Part shown: one piece after another, positions 1 to 6,077 of the stretch
Numbering within the stretch: the first letter of the stretch is position 1
Layout of the letters: the number at the start of each line of letters is the position of its first letter
DNA from: Candidatus Bathyarchaeota archaeon
Lineage (GTDB): Archaea > Thermoproteota > Bathyarchaeia > Bathyarchaeales > Bathyarchaeaceae
Length of the DNA stretch: 7,953 bases
NCBI GenBank assembly: GCA_030669695.1
Contig: DAOVDC010000030.1
Coordinates: 1-7,953, forward strand
Direction: 5' to 3'
The notes under the pieces: model-generated
The model's input: only the letters and a program-made list of their open reading frames with translations
Told to the model about the DNA's origin: nothing
Database searches by the model: none
Position numbers and translations under genes: made by a program

Positions 1-719
1 CCAATTAGCACTCCGAAGGTTTCCACCTCTTTTGCTTTGCTAATGCTTGCCCATCGCTTTTTGAGTACCTTTAAAACTTCGTCGTGAACAGAATGGACTC
101 TATTTTCATAGGGATCAGCAATTATCGTGGGCTTTCCAGTGGCTAACTCTACACCGATAGCATGGAATCTGCCGCCCCCTAGGAAAAGGAACGCGTCCAC
201 GTCTTTTGAAATCGATTGGGCGTTGCTGAAATCACAGCCGATCACTTGTCCAGCGTATTTTGATTGCCTAGTATCTCCGATCGTGACTGTTTTTCCTGCT
301 TTCAGAAGCAACTCTCTTGCTTCGTTGAGCACGTGGACATGTTGAACTGTGGTTGTTAACCCGATGCTTGTATAATCTTCAAGTAGTCGTATTGCTTTTT
401 TCACTGCTCCTTTGATGCTGATTTTCGCCCTCGCTTCAATGTACAGCGTTTGCACCCGTTTCTGTTTCATCATTTCACTGTGACCATAATGTACAATCAA
501 GTCTACGTCTAGACTTTCAGCATCAAGCGTGGCTAAATCACAGGCGCCATAACATGGATCAGCCGAAACAATTGCAACTGCCCCAGTCTTTTCGATTACA
601 GCTGCAAGTCTTGAACCTTCTTGCTTTAATCCTTCAGGAAGCTGAATAAGAACCCGCCTTGCTTCAAGCCTTTCTATTTCCTCCTTCACTCTCTCTTCTT
701 CAAAATCGAATTTTTTCAT
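1..719 (-). CDS. dph2: Diphthamide biosynthesis enzyme Dph2, N-terminal 239 residues (cut by window edge)
   Basis: Archaeal Dph2 is a non-canonical radical-SAM [4Fe-4S] enzyme. It transfers the 3-amino-3-carboxypropyl group of S-adenosylmethionine to a histidine of elongation factor 2, the first step of diphthamide synthesis. The frame opens at ATG 719 (MKKFDFEEERVKEEIERLEA) and runs off the window at base 1. About 239 residues are visible of a family usually near 330–340. Seen in the protein: QLPEGLK near 26–32, the first cluster cysteine in ADPCYGACD (C56, with C60 nearby), VHYGHSEM around 76–83, a second conserved cysteine in IGCDFSNA (C162), and the Dph2 signature FLGGGRFHAIG at 179–189. 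The third cluster cysteine should lie beyond the edge. No Shine-Dalgarno precedes the ATG, so a leaderless or short-leader mRNA is likely. It lies 63 bases after the small ORF at 783–1004. Family assignment is confident; completeness cannot be judged. Confidence 0.93.
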   Translation of the reverse strand, partial: MKKFDFEEERVKEEIERLEARRVLIQLPEGLKQEGSRLAAVIEKTGAVAIVSADPCYGACDLATLDAESLDVDLIVHYGHSEMMKQKRVQTLYIEARAKISIKGAVKKAIRLLEDYTSIGLTTTVQHVHVLNEARELLLKAGKTVTIGDTRQSKYAGQVIGCDFSNAQSISKDVDAFLFLGGGRFHAIGVELATGKPTIIADPYENRVHSVHDEVLKVLKKRWASISKAKEVETFGVLI

Positions 720-775
720 AATAACACACTCAAATCATCAGGACGAAAAATATTCACTTGAAAGAAATAAATGAT
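720..775 (-). promoter_or_regulatory. Candidate AT-rich promoter region for dph2
   Basis: Between the small ORF's stop (783) and the dph2 ATG (719) the minus strand holds two AT-rich boxes: CATTTATTTC at about 773–764 and AATATTTTT at about 754–746. In archaea the TATA box is centred about 26 bases before the transcript start. The nearer box would therefore start transcription around 724, almost leaderless, which fits the missing Shine-Dalgarno. The T-rich run here could instead end the upstream transcript. Neither reading is proven. Confidence 0.3.
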
Positions 776-782
776 ATTGCAA

Positions 783-1004
783 TTAGGGACAATTGAGTGT
801 AAGCATTTCACCACCATTCAGGGTTTTGGTTGAGTTTCCCACACCAAACCAGCTCGACTTGTTATATCCTCTCACAAGAGTTGTCAAATGACACAATGCG
901 TCACCCTTGTCAGCAATCACTACTGCAACTTTCGGCAATACCACACCATATTGTATGCATGCAGTTTTGTGCCGCCTCAAGTCTTCTATATTTTTCAATT
1001 GCAC
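783..1004 (-). CDS. Small free-standing, diverged PEP-utilising (phosphohistidine/swivelling) domain, or its remnant
   Basis: This 73-residue frame starts at GTG 1004, fourteen bases after the PEP synthase stop, and a TAA lies directly upstream in frame, so no longer start exists. The protein resembles the mobile phosphohistidine domain of PEP synthase and pyruvate phosphate dikinase (PF00391 type). ADKGDALCHLTTLVR (31–45) matches the family pattern G-x-x-[ST/C]-H-x5-R, with H39 at the phospho-acceptor position and R45 six residues later. GVGNSTKTLNGGEMLTLNC (54–72) matches the following N-A-T-K-x-L-x-x-G-x-x-x-T-V-D strand pair. The neighbouring PEP synthase has a similar VSNALKLKDGGEITLDC (441–457). 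The usual TSMTTPDW segment and the GIPAVVG loop are not recognisable, and the ORF ends right after the last strand. It could be a short stand-alone phosphocarrier-like protein, a decaying partial duplication of the upstream gene, or a chance frame; the last seems least likely given the ordered matches. No Shine-Dalgarno is evident. Function is unknown. Confidence 0.5.
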   Translation of the reverse strand: MQLKNIEDLRRHKTACIQYGVVLPKVAVVIADKGDALCHLTTLVRGYNKSSWFGVGNSTKTLNGGEMLTLNCP

Positions 1005-1017
1005 TTACGCGATGAAA

Positions 1018-3618
1018 TTAACTTGTCTCAGATAATTTCTTTATCAAATAATTAGCATTGACTTCGCTTATTACTAAATCCCTAGAAATCTTTACAGGAT
1101 CTTTGTCATGTTTTTCTACAAGATCCCTCAAGTCATCTTCTATTTCTTTCACAACCAACAGAGTTTCAACAACTTTGTCAGGGTTGACGCCGATTGAATC
1201 GAGATGTATTACGAGGAATTTTATGAAATCTTTTCCTAAATCGCTCGGTGCTTGTCCACAGATGCCAACAGAACGAACGGGTTCCATAGAATGGGCTCCT
1301 TCACACAACATCTCTATAGCCTTTTTCACTGCGGGGTTTGACTCATCAAATTCCCATGCCAAAACCTCAGAATCCCTGTCGATAGCTAGAGTCAGTTGGG
1401 TTAAATCATTACTACCTATGCTGAAGCCGTCGCAATAGGCACCAAACTTTTTGGGAGTGATACAAACGCTAGGAACCTCTGCCATGAAAATCATTCTTGG
1501 CATTTTCAAGTTGGCGTCTTTGAAGGATTTTCTAATCATATTAGTGACTTTTTCAGCTTCGTCGATCGTCCTTACAAATGGAACCATCGGTATAGCATTA
1601 GTCAGGTTCGATTTATGAACTCCAGTGAAAGCTTTTAGTTCCAGATTGAATGCTTCAGCAAAAAGTTCACTGATGTATCTTGAAGCTCCTCTGAACCCGA
1701 GCATTGGGTTATTTTCCACAAACTCCAGCTCGATTTTATTACATTCAATCTTGTTTGAGTCGCAAATTGGGCATCTATCCTGTTTTGATAAAGATATACT
1801 TTTGCCACAATCACAAGTGATCTCATAATGCGAGGCTCCAGGGAGTCCGGAATACTCATTCGTCTTGAAATCACTGAATCTAACTATTATATTTCTTGGA
1901 TGAAATGCAGAAGCAATTATCGAAATTCCAGTCTTGAGTCTTTCTACGTATTCTTGAGAAAGAGATTTTATGCCCGGATATTTTTGTTTCATATCATCGG
2001 CCCATCTATCGTAGCCAAGTCTGTCAGCCTTCAAAGCAAAAACAGGATGCATATCTGCACTAGCAACTATGAATTCTATTCTGACCAACGAACTCCCTTT
2101 TGAAGGTAATTGACTTACCTTCAGGGCTTCACCTGGAGAACCTATATTCACCAGAACTTTAGTAATAGTCTCAGGGATTTCTTTCAACTCTACTTCTTGC
2201 ACCTCGAACGGCAAAACTCTGCTGTAAATTCTAGCCTCTCCTAAAGAGCAGTCGAGAGTAATCTCGCCTCCATCTTTTAGTTTGAGGGCGTTAGAAACGC
2301 TCACAGCACATGGTATTCCTCTTTCTCTCGAAACGATAGCCGCGTGTGAGGTTCTGTTCCCCTTCTCACATATTATTCCAGAGACTTTTTCTAGATTCAT
2401 CACGACTTCCCAATCAGGAGTAGTCATGGAAGTTACTAGTATAGGTCTTATTCCTTTTTCATTCTGGGTTTCAACTTGCCTTTTCGCTTCAATGTGATCC
2501 AAGGCTTTAACAACTGAGCCTATTGCGATTTTTGTTCCTACGGCTATACCAGTATAGGTCGGTTCTATTTTTGGCGTCCCTTTAAGTTTATACAGAGTTA
2601 GAGTTGTTCTCGTGGTATGAACGGTTTCAGGTCGAGCTTGGGTGATGTGCACTTTCCCATTCTCAACTGCAAACTCAATGTCCATCGGTTTGCCGTATGT
2701 CTCTTCAATCCTTGTTACAAACTCTGCAACTTGTTTTGCTTCATCTAATGTCAAGACTCTTGGATCATCGGCTTTTACAGGGACTTCTACATTCTTTCCA
2801 GTATTAGAATCAAAAATGAGCATCTTTTTTTGCGGTTTTAGAGGAGCTATCGTACCGAGCACTTTCACTTCAGGTTTTTTAATGAAAGCTGTCCAAGGAG
2901 CGTTCTCTTTTCCTTGAACTATCATTTCTCCAAGACCATAAACTGTTTGGATGACGCCAACGTTTCTATTACCTGTATCAGGATCTATGGAAAAGGCAAC
3001 TCCAGCCTTTTCAGAGTCAATCATGACTTGAATTATAACAGACAAGATTCCTTCCTTAACGAGTTCGACTTCAGAAATGTCTAGAAGGCGTTTTTTTCTC
3101 AAATCATTTCTGTAGTCCACAACCCTCCAACCATAAGCAGATGCAATGCATTTTAACACATATTTAATCACGTTGGAGTCAAGTGGAACATTCAGGTAAG
3201 TTTCGAATTGACCGGCAAAGGCAGCAGTAGGTAAATCTTCAGTAACACCAGAACTCCTAACAGCAACTCTGTGTCTTTTTGTATCTTGTTTCATAGAGTT
3301 AACTCTGTCGATGAGAGCATTGGATAGTTCTTCGGGTACTTCCATGTTTTCAATTTCTTCTTCCAGTCTAGCTGCGATTTTTTCTGCAGTTTTCTCATCG
3401 CCTTCATTGAGTTTTTCGTCTAATTCTTCAACCGATTCAATTATTCGCTCATTATTCAGTAGAACTTTAGAGAATTTGGTGGTAACCATGATCGAGTGAG
3501 GCACATTTTCTTCGCCTACAATTCCCACTAGTTTAGCTAGGTTAGATCCTTTTCCACCCGTTACCCTCCCATCAGAGGCAGATGGATCGTTAATATCTAC
3601 AACGTAATTCATTTTCAC
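1018..3618 (-). CDS. ppsA: Phosphoenolpyruvate synthase (pyruvate, water dikinase) with a cysteine-rich insertion
   Basis: Converts pyruvate, ATP and water to PEP, AMP and phosphate, the gluconeogenic entry step in the cytoplasm. Domains seen in order: N-terminal ATP-grasp nucleotide-binding region (GGKGSNL 21–27, VAVRSSGVTEDLPTAAFAGQ 118–137, ITQARPETV 325–333); phosphohistidine swivelling domain (MTTPDW 398–403, NRTSHAAIVSRERGIP 421–436, phospho-acceptor H425, R431); C-terminal TIM-barrel pyruvate domain (RFSDFKTNEY 580–589, NPMLGFRGASRY 637–648, MAEVP 712–716, SIGSNDLTQLTL 733–744, catalytic cysteine C787 in VGICGQAPSD). At 866 residues it is longer than the 792 of E. coli PpsA. The extra length is partly an insertion of about 30 residues (roughly 600–634) carrying C602, C604, C616, C619 and C626, and partly a C-terminal tail after about 826. 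The GTG start at 3618 overlaps the L10e stop (GTGA); ATG at 3612, two codons in, is the alternative. A weak AGGA lies 11 bases before the GTG. Co-transcription with L10e is likely. Confidence 0.95.
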   Translation of the reverse strand: MKMNYVVDINDPSASDGRVTGGKGSNLAKLVGIVGEENVPHSIMVTTKFSKVLLNNERIIESVEELDEKLNEGDEKTAEKIAARLEEEIENMEVPEELSNALIDRVNSMKQDTKRHRVAVRSSGVTEDLPTAAFAGQFETYLNVPLDSNVIKYVLKCIASAYGWRVVDYRNDLRKKRLLDISEVELVKEGILSVIIQVMIDSEKAGVAFSIDPDTGNRNVGVIQTVYGLGEMIVQGKENAPWTAFIKKPEVKVLGTIAPLKPQKKMLIFDSNTGKNVEVPVKADDPRVLTLDEAKQVAEFVTRIEETYGKPMDIEFAVENGKVHITQARPETVHTTRTTLTLYKLKGTPKIEPTYTGIAVGTKIAIGSVVKALDHIEAKRQVETQNEKGIRPILVTSMTTPDWEVVMNLEKVSGIICEKGNRTSHAAIVSRERGIPCAVSVSNALKLKDGGEITLDCSLGEARIYSRVLPFEVQEVELKEIPETITKVLVNIGSPGEALKVSQLPSKGSSLVRIEFIVASADMHPVFALKADRLGYDRWADDMKQKYPGIKSLSQEYVERLKTGISIIASAFHPRNIIVRFSDFKTNEYSGLPGASHYEITCDCGKSISLSKQDRCPICDSNKIECNKIELEFVENNPMLGFRGASRYISELFAEAFNLELKAFTGVHKSNLTNAIPMVPFVRTIDEAEKVTNMIRKSFKDANLKMPRMIFMAEVPSVCITPKKFGAYCDGFSIGSNDLTQLTLAIDRDSEVLAWEFDESNPAVKKAIEMLCEGAHSMEPVRSVGICGQAPSDLGKDFIKFLVIHLDSIGVNPDKVVETLLVVKEIEDDLRDLVEKHDKDPVKISRDLVISEVNANYLIKKLSETS

Positions 3619-4118
3619 TTTTCTTCTGGTCCTTTCTCAATAAACACCTTACAGGGCGTTGGTAATTTGGCGCTCCCACGCTTTAATGCTTCTTTTGCAA
3701 CTTCAAGGCCATCCTCATTTACATTTACTATTATAACCGCCTGGTTTGGTTTCACTCGTGCAGCGGTTCCTATGGGCTTGCCGAAGGATCTTTTCATTCC
3801 ATCTTGCAGTCGATCTGCGTGTGCCCCAAAGATCATTTTGTTTTCTCGAAGTACACAATGTGGGTACGGCATAATTTGTAAGCAGTAGTTTTTTCCCAAT
3901 TTTTCCGATAGCAAACGGTTGGTTGCTATACGGGCCGCTTCTAACGCGTTGTGGCGTACTTGGACTTCTCTTTGGGCGAGCAAAGAGGCTTGATACTCAA
4001 AAGTACTTGCAGGGTCGCCCATGGTGAATTTGGTAATTTTCGGCGGGGGAAAGCCTCGCATATACTTCTTTCTCGTATAGGGTTGCCCTTTCACCCTTCG
4101 ATAATTGTGTGCCTTCAT
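3615..4118 (-). CDS. rpl10e: 50S ribosomal protein L10e (uL16 family)
   Basis: Archaeal counterpart of bacterial L16 and eukaryotic L10, a large-subunit protein near the tRNA acceptor region and the peptidyl-transferase side of the ribosome. The 167 residues cover the whole family length. The N terminus is basic (MKAHNYRRVKGQPYTRKKYM). The family-like core follows: LQIMPYPHCVLRENKM at about 80–95, then GAHADRLQDGMKRSFGKPIG and TAARVKPNQAVIIVNVN. The start is well supported: GAGGGG at 4126–4131 sits seven bases before ATG 4118, with a TATA box further up. The TGA stop (3617–3615) overlaps the GTG start of PEP synthase, so translation of the two may be coupled. No anomalies were seen in the protein. 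Confidence 0.97.
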   Translation of the reverse strand: MKAHNYRRVKGQPYTRKKYMRGFPPPKITKFTMGDPASTFEYQASLLAQREVQVRHNALEAARIATNRLLSEKLGKNYCLQIMPYPHCVLRENKMIFGAHADRLQDGMKRSFGKPIGTAARVKPNQAVIIVNVNEDGLEVAKEALKRGSAKLPTPCKVFIEKGPEEK

Positions 4119-4125
4119 GGCTTTT

Positions 4126-4160
4126 CCCCTCAGCTTACAAAGTCCGCGGTATTTAAAGAA
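4126..4160 (-). promoter_or_regulatory. L10e promoter (TATA box) and Shine-Dalgarno
   Basis: On the minus strand TTTAAATA at 4157–4150 is a good archaeal box A. It predicts a transcript start near 4127–4131, giving a very short leader that begins close to GAGGGG (4131–4126). That element is a strong Shine-Dalgarno seven bases upstream of ATG 4118. This is the best-formed initiation region in the window and probably drives L10e, PEP synthase and perhaps the small ORF after it. Confidence 0.6.
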
Positions 4161-4263
4161 TTTGTTAGCACCATTCTTTATTGAAATTATGAATCTATGA
4201 TATTGTTAACTTAACTTGTCATGATAATAGATTTCTTTAGGATTTTATTTGTCTGGTAGTTTT

Positions 4264-4761
4264 TCATTGTCTGTCGTATTTTTCCACTTCGTCGCTCATT
4301 ACAATGAGCCCGATCCCTGCGTCCTTGAACATTTTCACAGTATCTGCTTCAGCGTGATAATGTTTTTCCGCAACTACGCGCTTGATACCAGAATTGATAA
4401 TCATCATTGCACAAGGCCTGCATGGAACCATTTTACAATAAAGTGTCGCTCCGTCTATAGATACCCCAAATTTCGCAGCTTGGATTATCGCATTTTGTTC
4501 TGCGTGTAATGTTCGTACACAATGTTGAGTAACGTTTCCAGTGTCATCAAAAACCTTACGCATGTCATGCCCAATTTCATCACAATGGGACAATCCTGCA
4601 GGCGAACCGACGTATCCTGTAGTTAGAATCCTTTTATCTTTTACAATTACACATCCGCTTCTACCTCTATCACATGTCGCCCTTTTCGAGACAGCTTCAC
4701 ATAGATCAAGAAAATACCTGTTCCAACTGGGTCTCTTGCACTCTTCCATGTTTCTGCACAT
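4264..4761 (-). CDS. Deoxycytidylate (dCMP) deaminase, ComEB-type cytidine/deoxycytidylate deaminase family
   Basis: A zinc-dependent deaminase that most likely converts dCMP to dUMP, supplying the precursor for thymidylate. The 165 residues contain the family signature KRPSWNRYFLDLCEAVSKRA (9–28), GCVIVKDKRILTTGY (36–50), SHCDEIGHDM (58–67), the catalytic HAEQNAII (H86, E88) and the zinc cysteines in PCRPC (C114, C117). Length is ordinary for the family. Two starts are possible: ATG 4761 (MCRNMEECKRP) or ATG 4749 (MEECKRP). The second is closer to where family members usually begin. Neither has a Shine-Dalgarno, so a leaderless transcript is plausible. It stands alone between two spacers, about 145 bases before L10e. 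Substrate dCMP is inferred from family; a broader cytidylate or cytidine specificity cannot be excluded. Confidence 0.9.
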   Translation of the reverse strand: MCRNMEECKRPSWNRYFLDLCEAVSKRATCDRGRSGCVIVKDKRILTTGYVGSPAGLSHCDEIGHDMRKVFDDTGNVTQHCVRTLHAEQNAIIQAAKFGVSIDGATLYCKMVPCRPCAMMIINSGIKRVVAEKHYHAEADTVKMFKDAGIGLIVMSDEVEKYDRQ

Positions 4762-4770
4762 CGATTTGGA

Positions 4771-4790
4771 GTTATTAATATTTTAGCGTG
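4771..4790 (-). promoter_or_regulatory. Possible proximal promoter of the dCMP deaminase
   Basis: The minus strand reads CTAAAATATTAATAAC at about 4786–4771, an AT-rich TATA-like box. A start about 26 bases downstream of its centre falls around 4755–4760. That gives a leaderless transcript from ATG 4761 or a short leader for ATG 4749, consistent with the absence of a Shine-Dalgarno at both. Confidence 0.3.
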
Positions 4791-4891
4791 CGAGGATGCT
4801 GTTAACTAATTCGTGATGAAACTACTTCATGGAATATTTCGTTTTAATGATTGTGTGGAATGAGGGTTTCACAGTGTCAATAATATGTACT

Positions 4892-4910
4892 CGTATTTAT
4901 ACTTCCTTTC
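4892..4910 (-). promoter_or_regulatory. Distal TATA box (TATAAATA) upstream of the dCMP deaminase
   Basis: The minus strand reads GAAAGGAAGTATAAATACGA: TATAAATA at 4901–4894, preceded by a purine-rich stretch like a BRE. It looks like a stronger archaeal promoter than the proximal box. The predicted start near 4872 would give about 110 untranslated bases before the deaminase ATG, or a short separate RNA. The only ORF after it is the deaminase. Confidence 0.4.
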
Positions 4911-4954
4911 AGAATGTTTAGGTCACTTTCGGGTTTTGCAGCTGACTATATAGT

Positions 4955-5401
4955 TCATTTTTGTTCTTTTTCTCTTTCTAACAACAAATGCTCCTTCAGG
5001 AAACCGTGTTTCTTGTACAGACGTATCGCCCGCTTGTTTTCTTTCTCGGTTCCTACATGGAGTTCTATGATTCCCATTTTATCAGTCTGCTTGATAACCT
5101 CTTTCAGCAGCTTTGAACCTATGCCTCTGTCTTGGTAGTCTTTGTGGATGAAAAGGTAGTTGATGGTTGCTTCGTTCCATTTCTCCCAAACCGACGGTAG
5201 AATGTAGTAGTCGATGAAGCCGACGGTTTTGCGGTCTAGCTTAGCCACGAGGATCACGTAGTTTTCGGTTGCTAAAAGTTTCTCCAACGCTTTTCTAGCC
5301 CAAGCCTCATCTTGTAGATAAATTGTTTTTAATACCTCAATTATACCGTTAACATCATCACTTGAGGCTTCCCGTATAACCAAAAATTTTGTATGCTTCA
5401 T
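4955..5401 (-). CDS. GNAT-family N-acetyltransferase
   Basis: A single-domain acetyl-CoA-dependent acetyltransferase of 148 residues. The start is supported by GAAGGA six bases before ATG 5401. IREASSDDVNGIIEVLKTIY (9–28) is the usual N-terminal strand and helix. LVAKLDRKTVGFIDYYILPS (51–70) covers strands 2–4. INYLFIHKDYQDRGIGSKLL (80–99) contains the acetyl-CoA pyrophosphate loop QDRGIG (90–95) of motif A, and IIELHVGTEKENKRAIRLYK (111–130) followed by KHGF is motif B. It follows the HemK2-like gene by 64 bases, possibly in the same transcript, although AT-rich AAATAAAC at 5447–5440 could be its own promoter. The substrate cannot be read from the sequence. The RNA and protein-modifying neighbours make a protein or ribosome target imaginable, but nothing here marks it as RimI. 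Confidence 0.88.
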   Translation of the reverse strand: MKHTKFLVIREASSDDVNGIIEVLKTIYLQDEAWARKALEKLLATENYVILVAKLDRKTVGFIDYYILPSVWEKWNEATINYLFIHKDYQDRGIGSKLLKEVIKQTDKMGIIELHVGTEKENKRAIRLYKKHGFLKEHLLLEREKEQK

Positions 5402-5407
5402 AACCGT

Positions 5408-5413
5408 TCCTTC
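5408..5413 (-). promoter_or_regulatory. Shine-Dalgarno of the GNAT gene
   Basis: GAAGGA on the minus strand, six bases before ATG 5401. Several other starts in the window lack such a site, so it helps fix this start. Confidence 0.5.
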
Positions 5414-5465
5414 GAAAAGATGTTGTATTGTAACTTTAAGTTTATTTCGTCGAATGTTGCCTAGG

Positions 5466-6077
5466 CTAGCGCTCGGCGTGTATCACAACTATTGTTTCAA
5501 ACGCAACCTTCTTTTTAGCTACAATCACGGCTCTTAGCCCTTCTTCTCCTAGTTTTTGTATTGTCTCATCAACGTTGGAAAGAGTTGATTGAACTAAGAC
5601 GATTTTGCCTTTTTCCATCAAATAACCTGGTGCCTGAGAAATGAACCGATCGACAAGTTCCCTTCCAGATGGTCCCCCCGCCCAAGCTTGTTCTATCCAT
5701 GTTTTCTGTTCGCTTCTTTCTGAGGGTAGATATGGAGCGTTGAAAACTATCACATTAAACTTTTCGTTTCCTTCTACGGGTTCAAAGAGGTTGCCCAGTC
5801 GTATGTCCATTTTATCTACGACGCCGTTGAGTTTTGCGTTCATTTGGGCACAGCTAACCGCGTGAGGGTTCACGTCTATGGCAACCACTTTTTTCGCTTT
5901 TTTCGCCGCAAGAATCCCTAAAATTCCACATCCTGTCCCCACATCCAGCACAGCATCATTTTGGTTCACAACGAGGTTTTCAGCCAAGAGAAATGAGTCC
6001 TCGGCAGGTTCGTAGACGTTCTTCAAAACGTAAAAAACAGAGTTATCGAAGAAAATTTTTTTCTTAGGCGAACTCAT
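5466..6077 (-). CDS. HemK2/Mtq2-like class I methyltransferase (probable release-factor glutamine N5-methyltransferase)
   Basis: A Rossmann-fold SAM methyltransferase of 203 residues, the usual length of archaeal HemK2/Mtq2. Those enzymes methylate the glutamine of the GGQ motif in release factor aRF1/eRF1, often with a Trm112 partner. The N-terminal NVYEPAEDSFLLAENL (20–35) is characteristic of HemK2 rather than the bacterial PrmC, which has an extra helical domain. SAM binding: LDVGTGCGILGILAA (44–58) and AIDVNP (66–71). The catalytic tetrad is NAPY (113–116, in VIVFNAPYLPSE), where the family normally has NPPY. WAGGPSGRELVDRFI (132–146) is a further conserved block. The start overlaps the end of ksgA by 14 bases, implying coupled translation in one operon. 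No clear Shine-Dalgarno was seen. A different protein substrate is possible; N5-glutamine methylation is inferred from family. Confidence 0.88.
   Translation of the reverse strand: MSSPKKKIFFDNSVFYVLKNVYEPAEDSFLLAENLVVNQNDAVLDVGTGCGILGILAAKKAKKVVAIDVNPHAVSCAQMNAKLNGVVDKMDIRLGNLFEPVEGNEKFNVIVFNAPYLPSERSEQKTWIEQAWAGGPSGRELVDRFISQAPGYLMEKGKIVLVQSTLSNVDETIQKLGEEGLRAVIVAKKKVAFETIVVIHAER

Noticed and set aside
127..345. 72-codon plus-strand frame near the window start
   Set aside because: It is antisense to Dph2, overlapping the conserved FLGGGRFHAIG and IGCDF motifs.
1058..1438. 126-codon plus-strand frame and other plus-strand frames inside PEP synthase
   Set aside because: They lie antisense to conserved catalytic motifs of PEP synthase and their translations show no family features.
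1635..1874. 79-codon minus-strand frame
   Set aside because: It is an out-of-frame shadow within PEP synthase, covering the region of the in-frame cysteine insertion.
4813..4819. Plus-strand GTGATGA resembling a box C of a C/D-box guide RNA
   Set aside because: No box D (CTGA) or convincing C'/D' pair follows within the expected distance on that strand.
4945..4954. Perfect palindrome ACTATATAGT just after the GNAT stop codon
   Set aside because: It is a short AT-rich palindrome without a following T-tract, so there is too little to call a terminator or operator.
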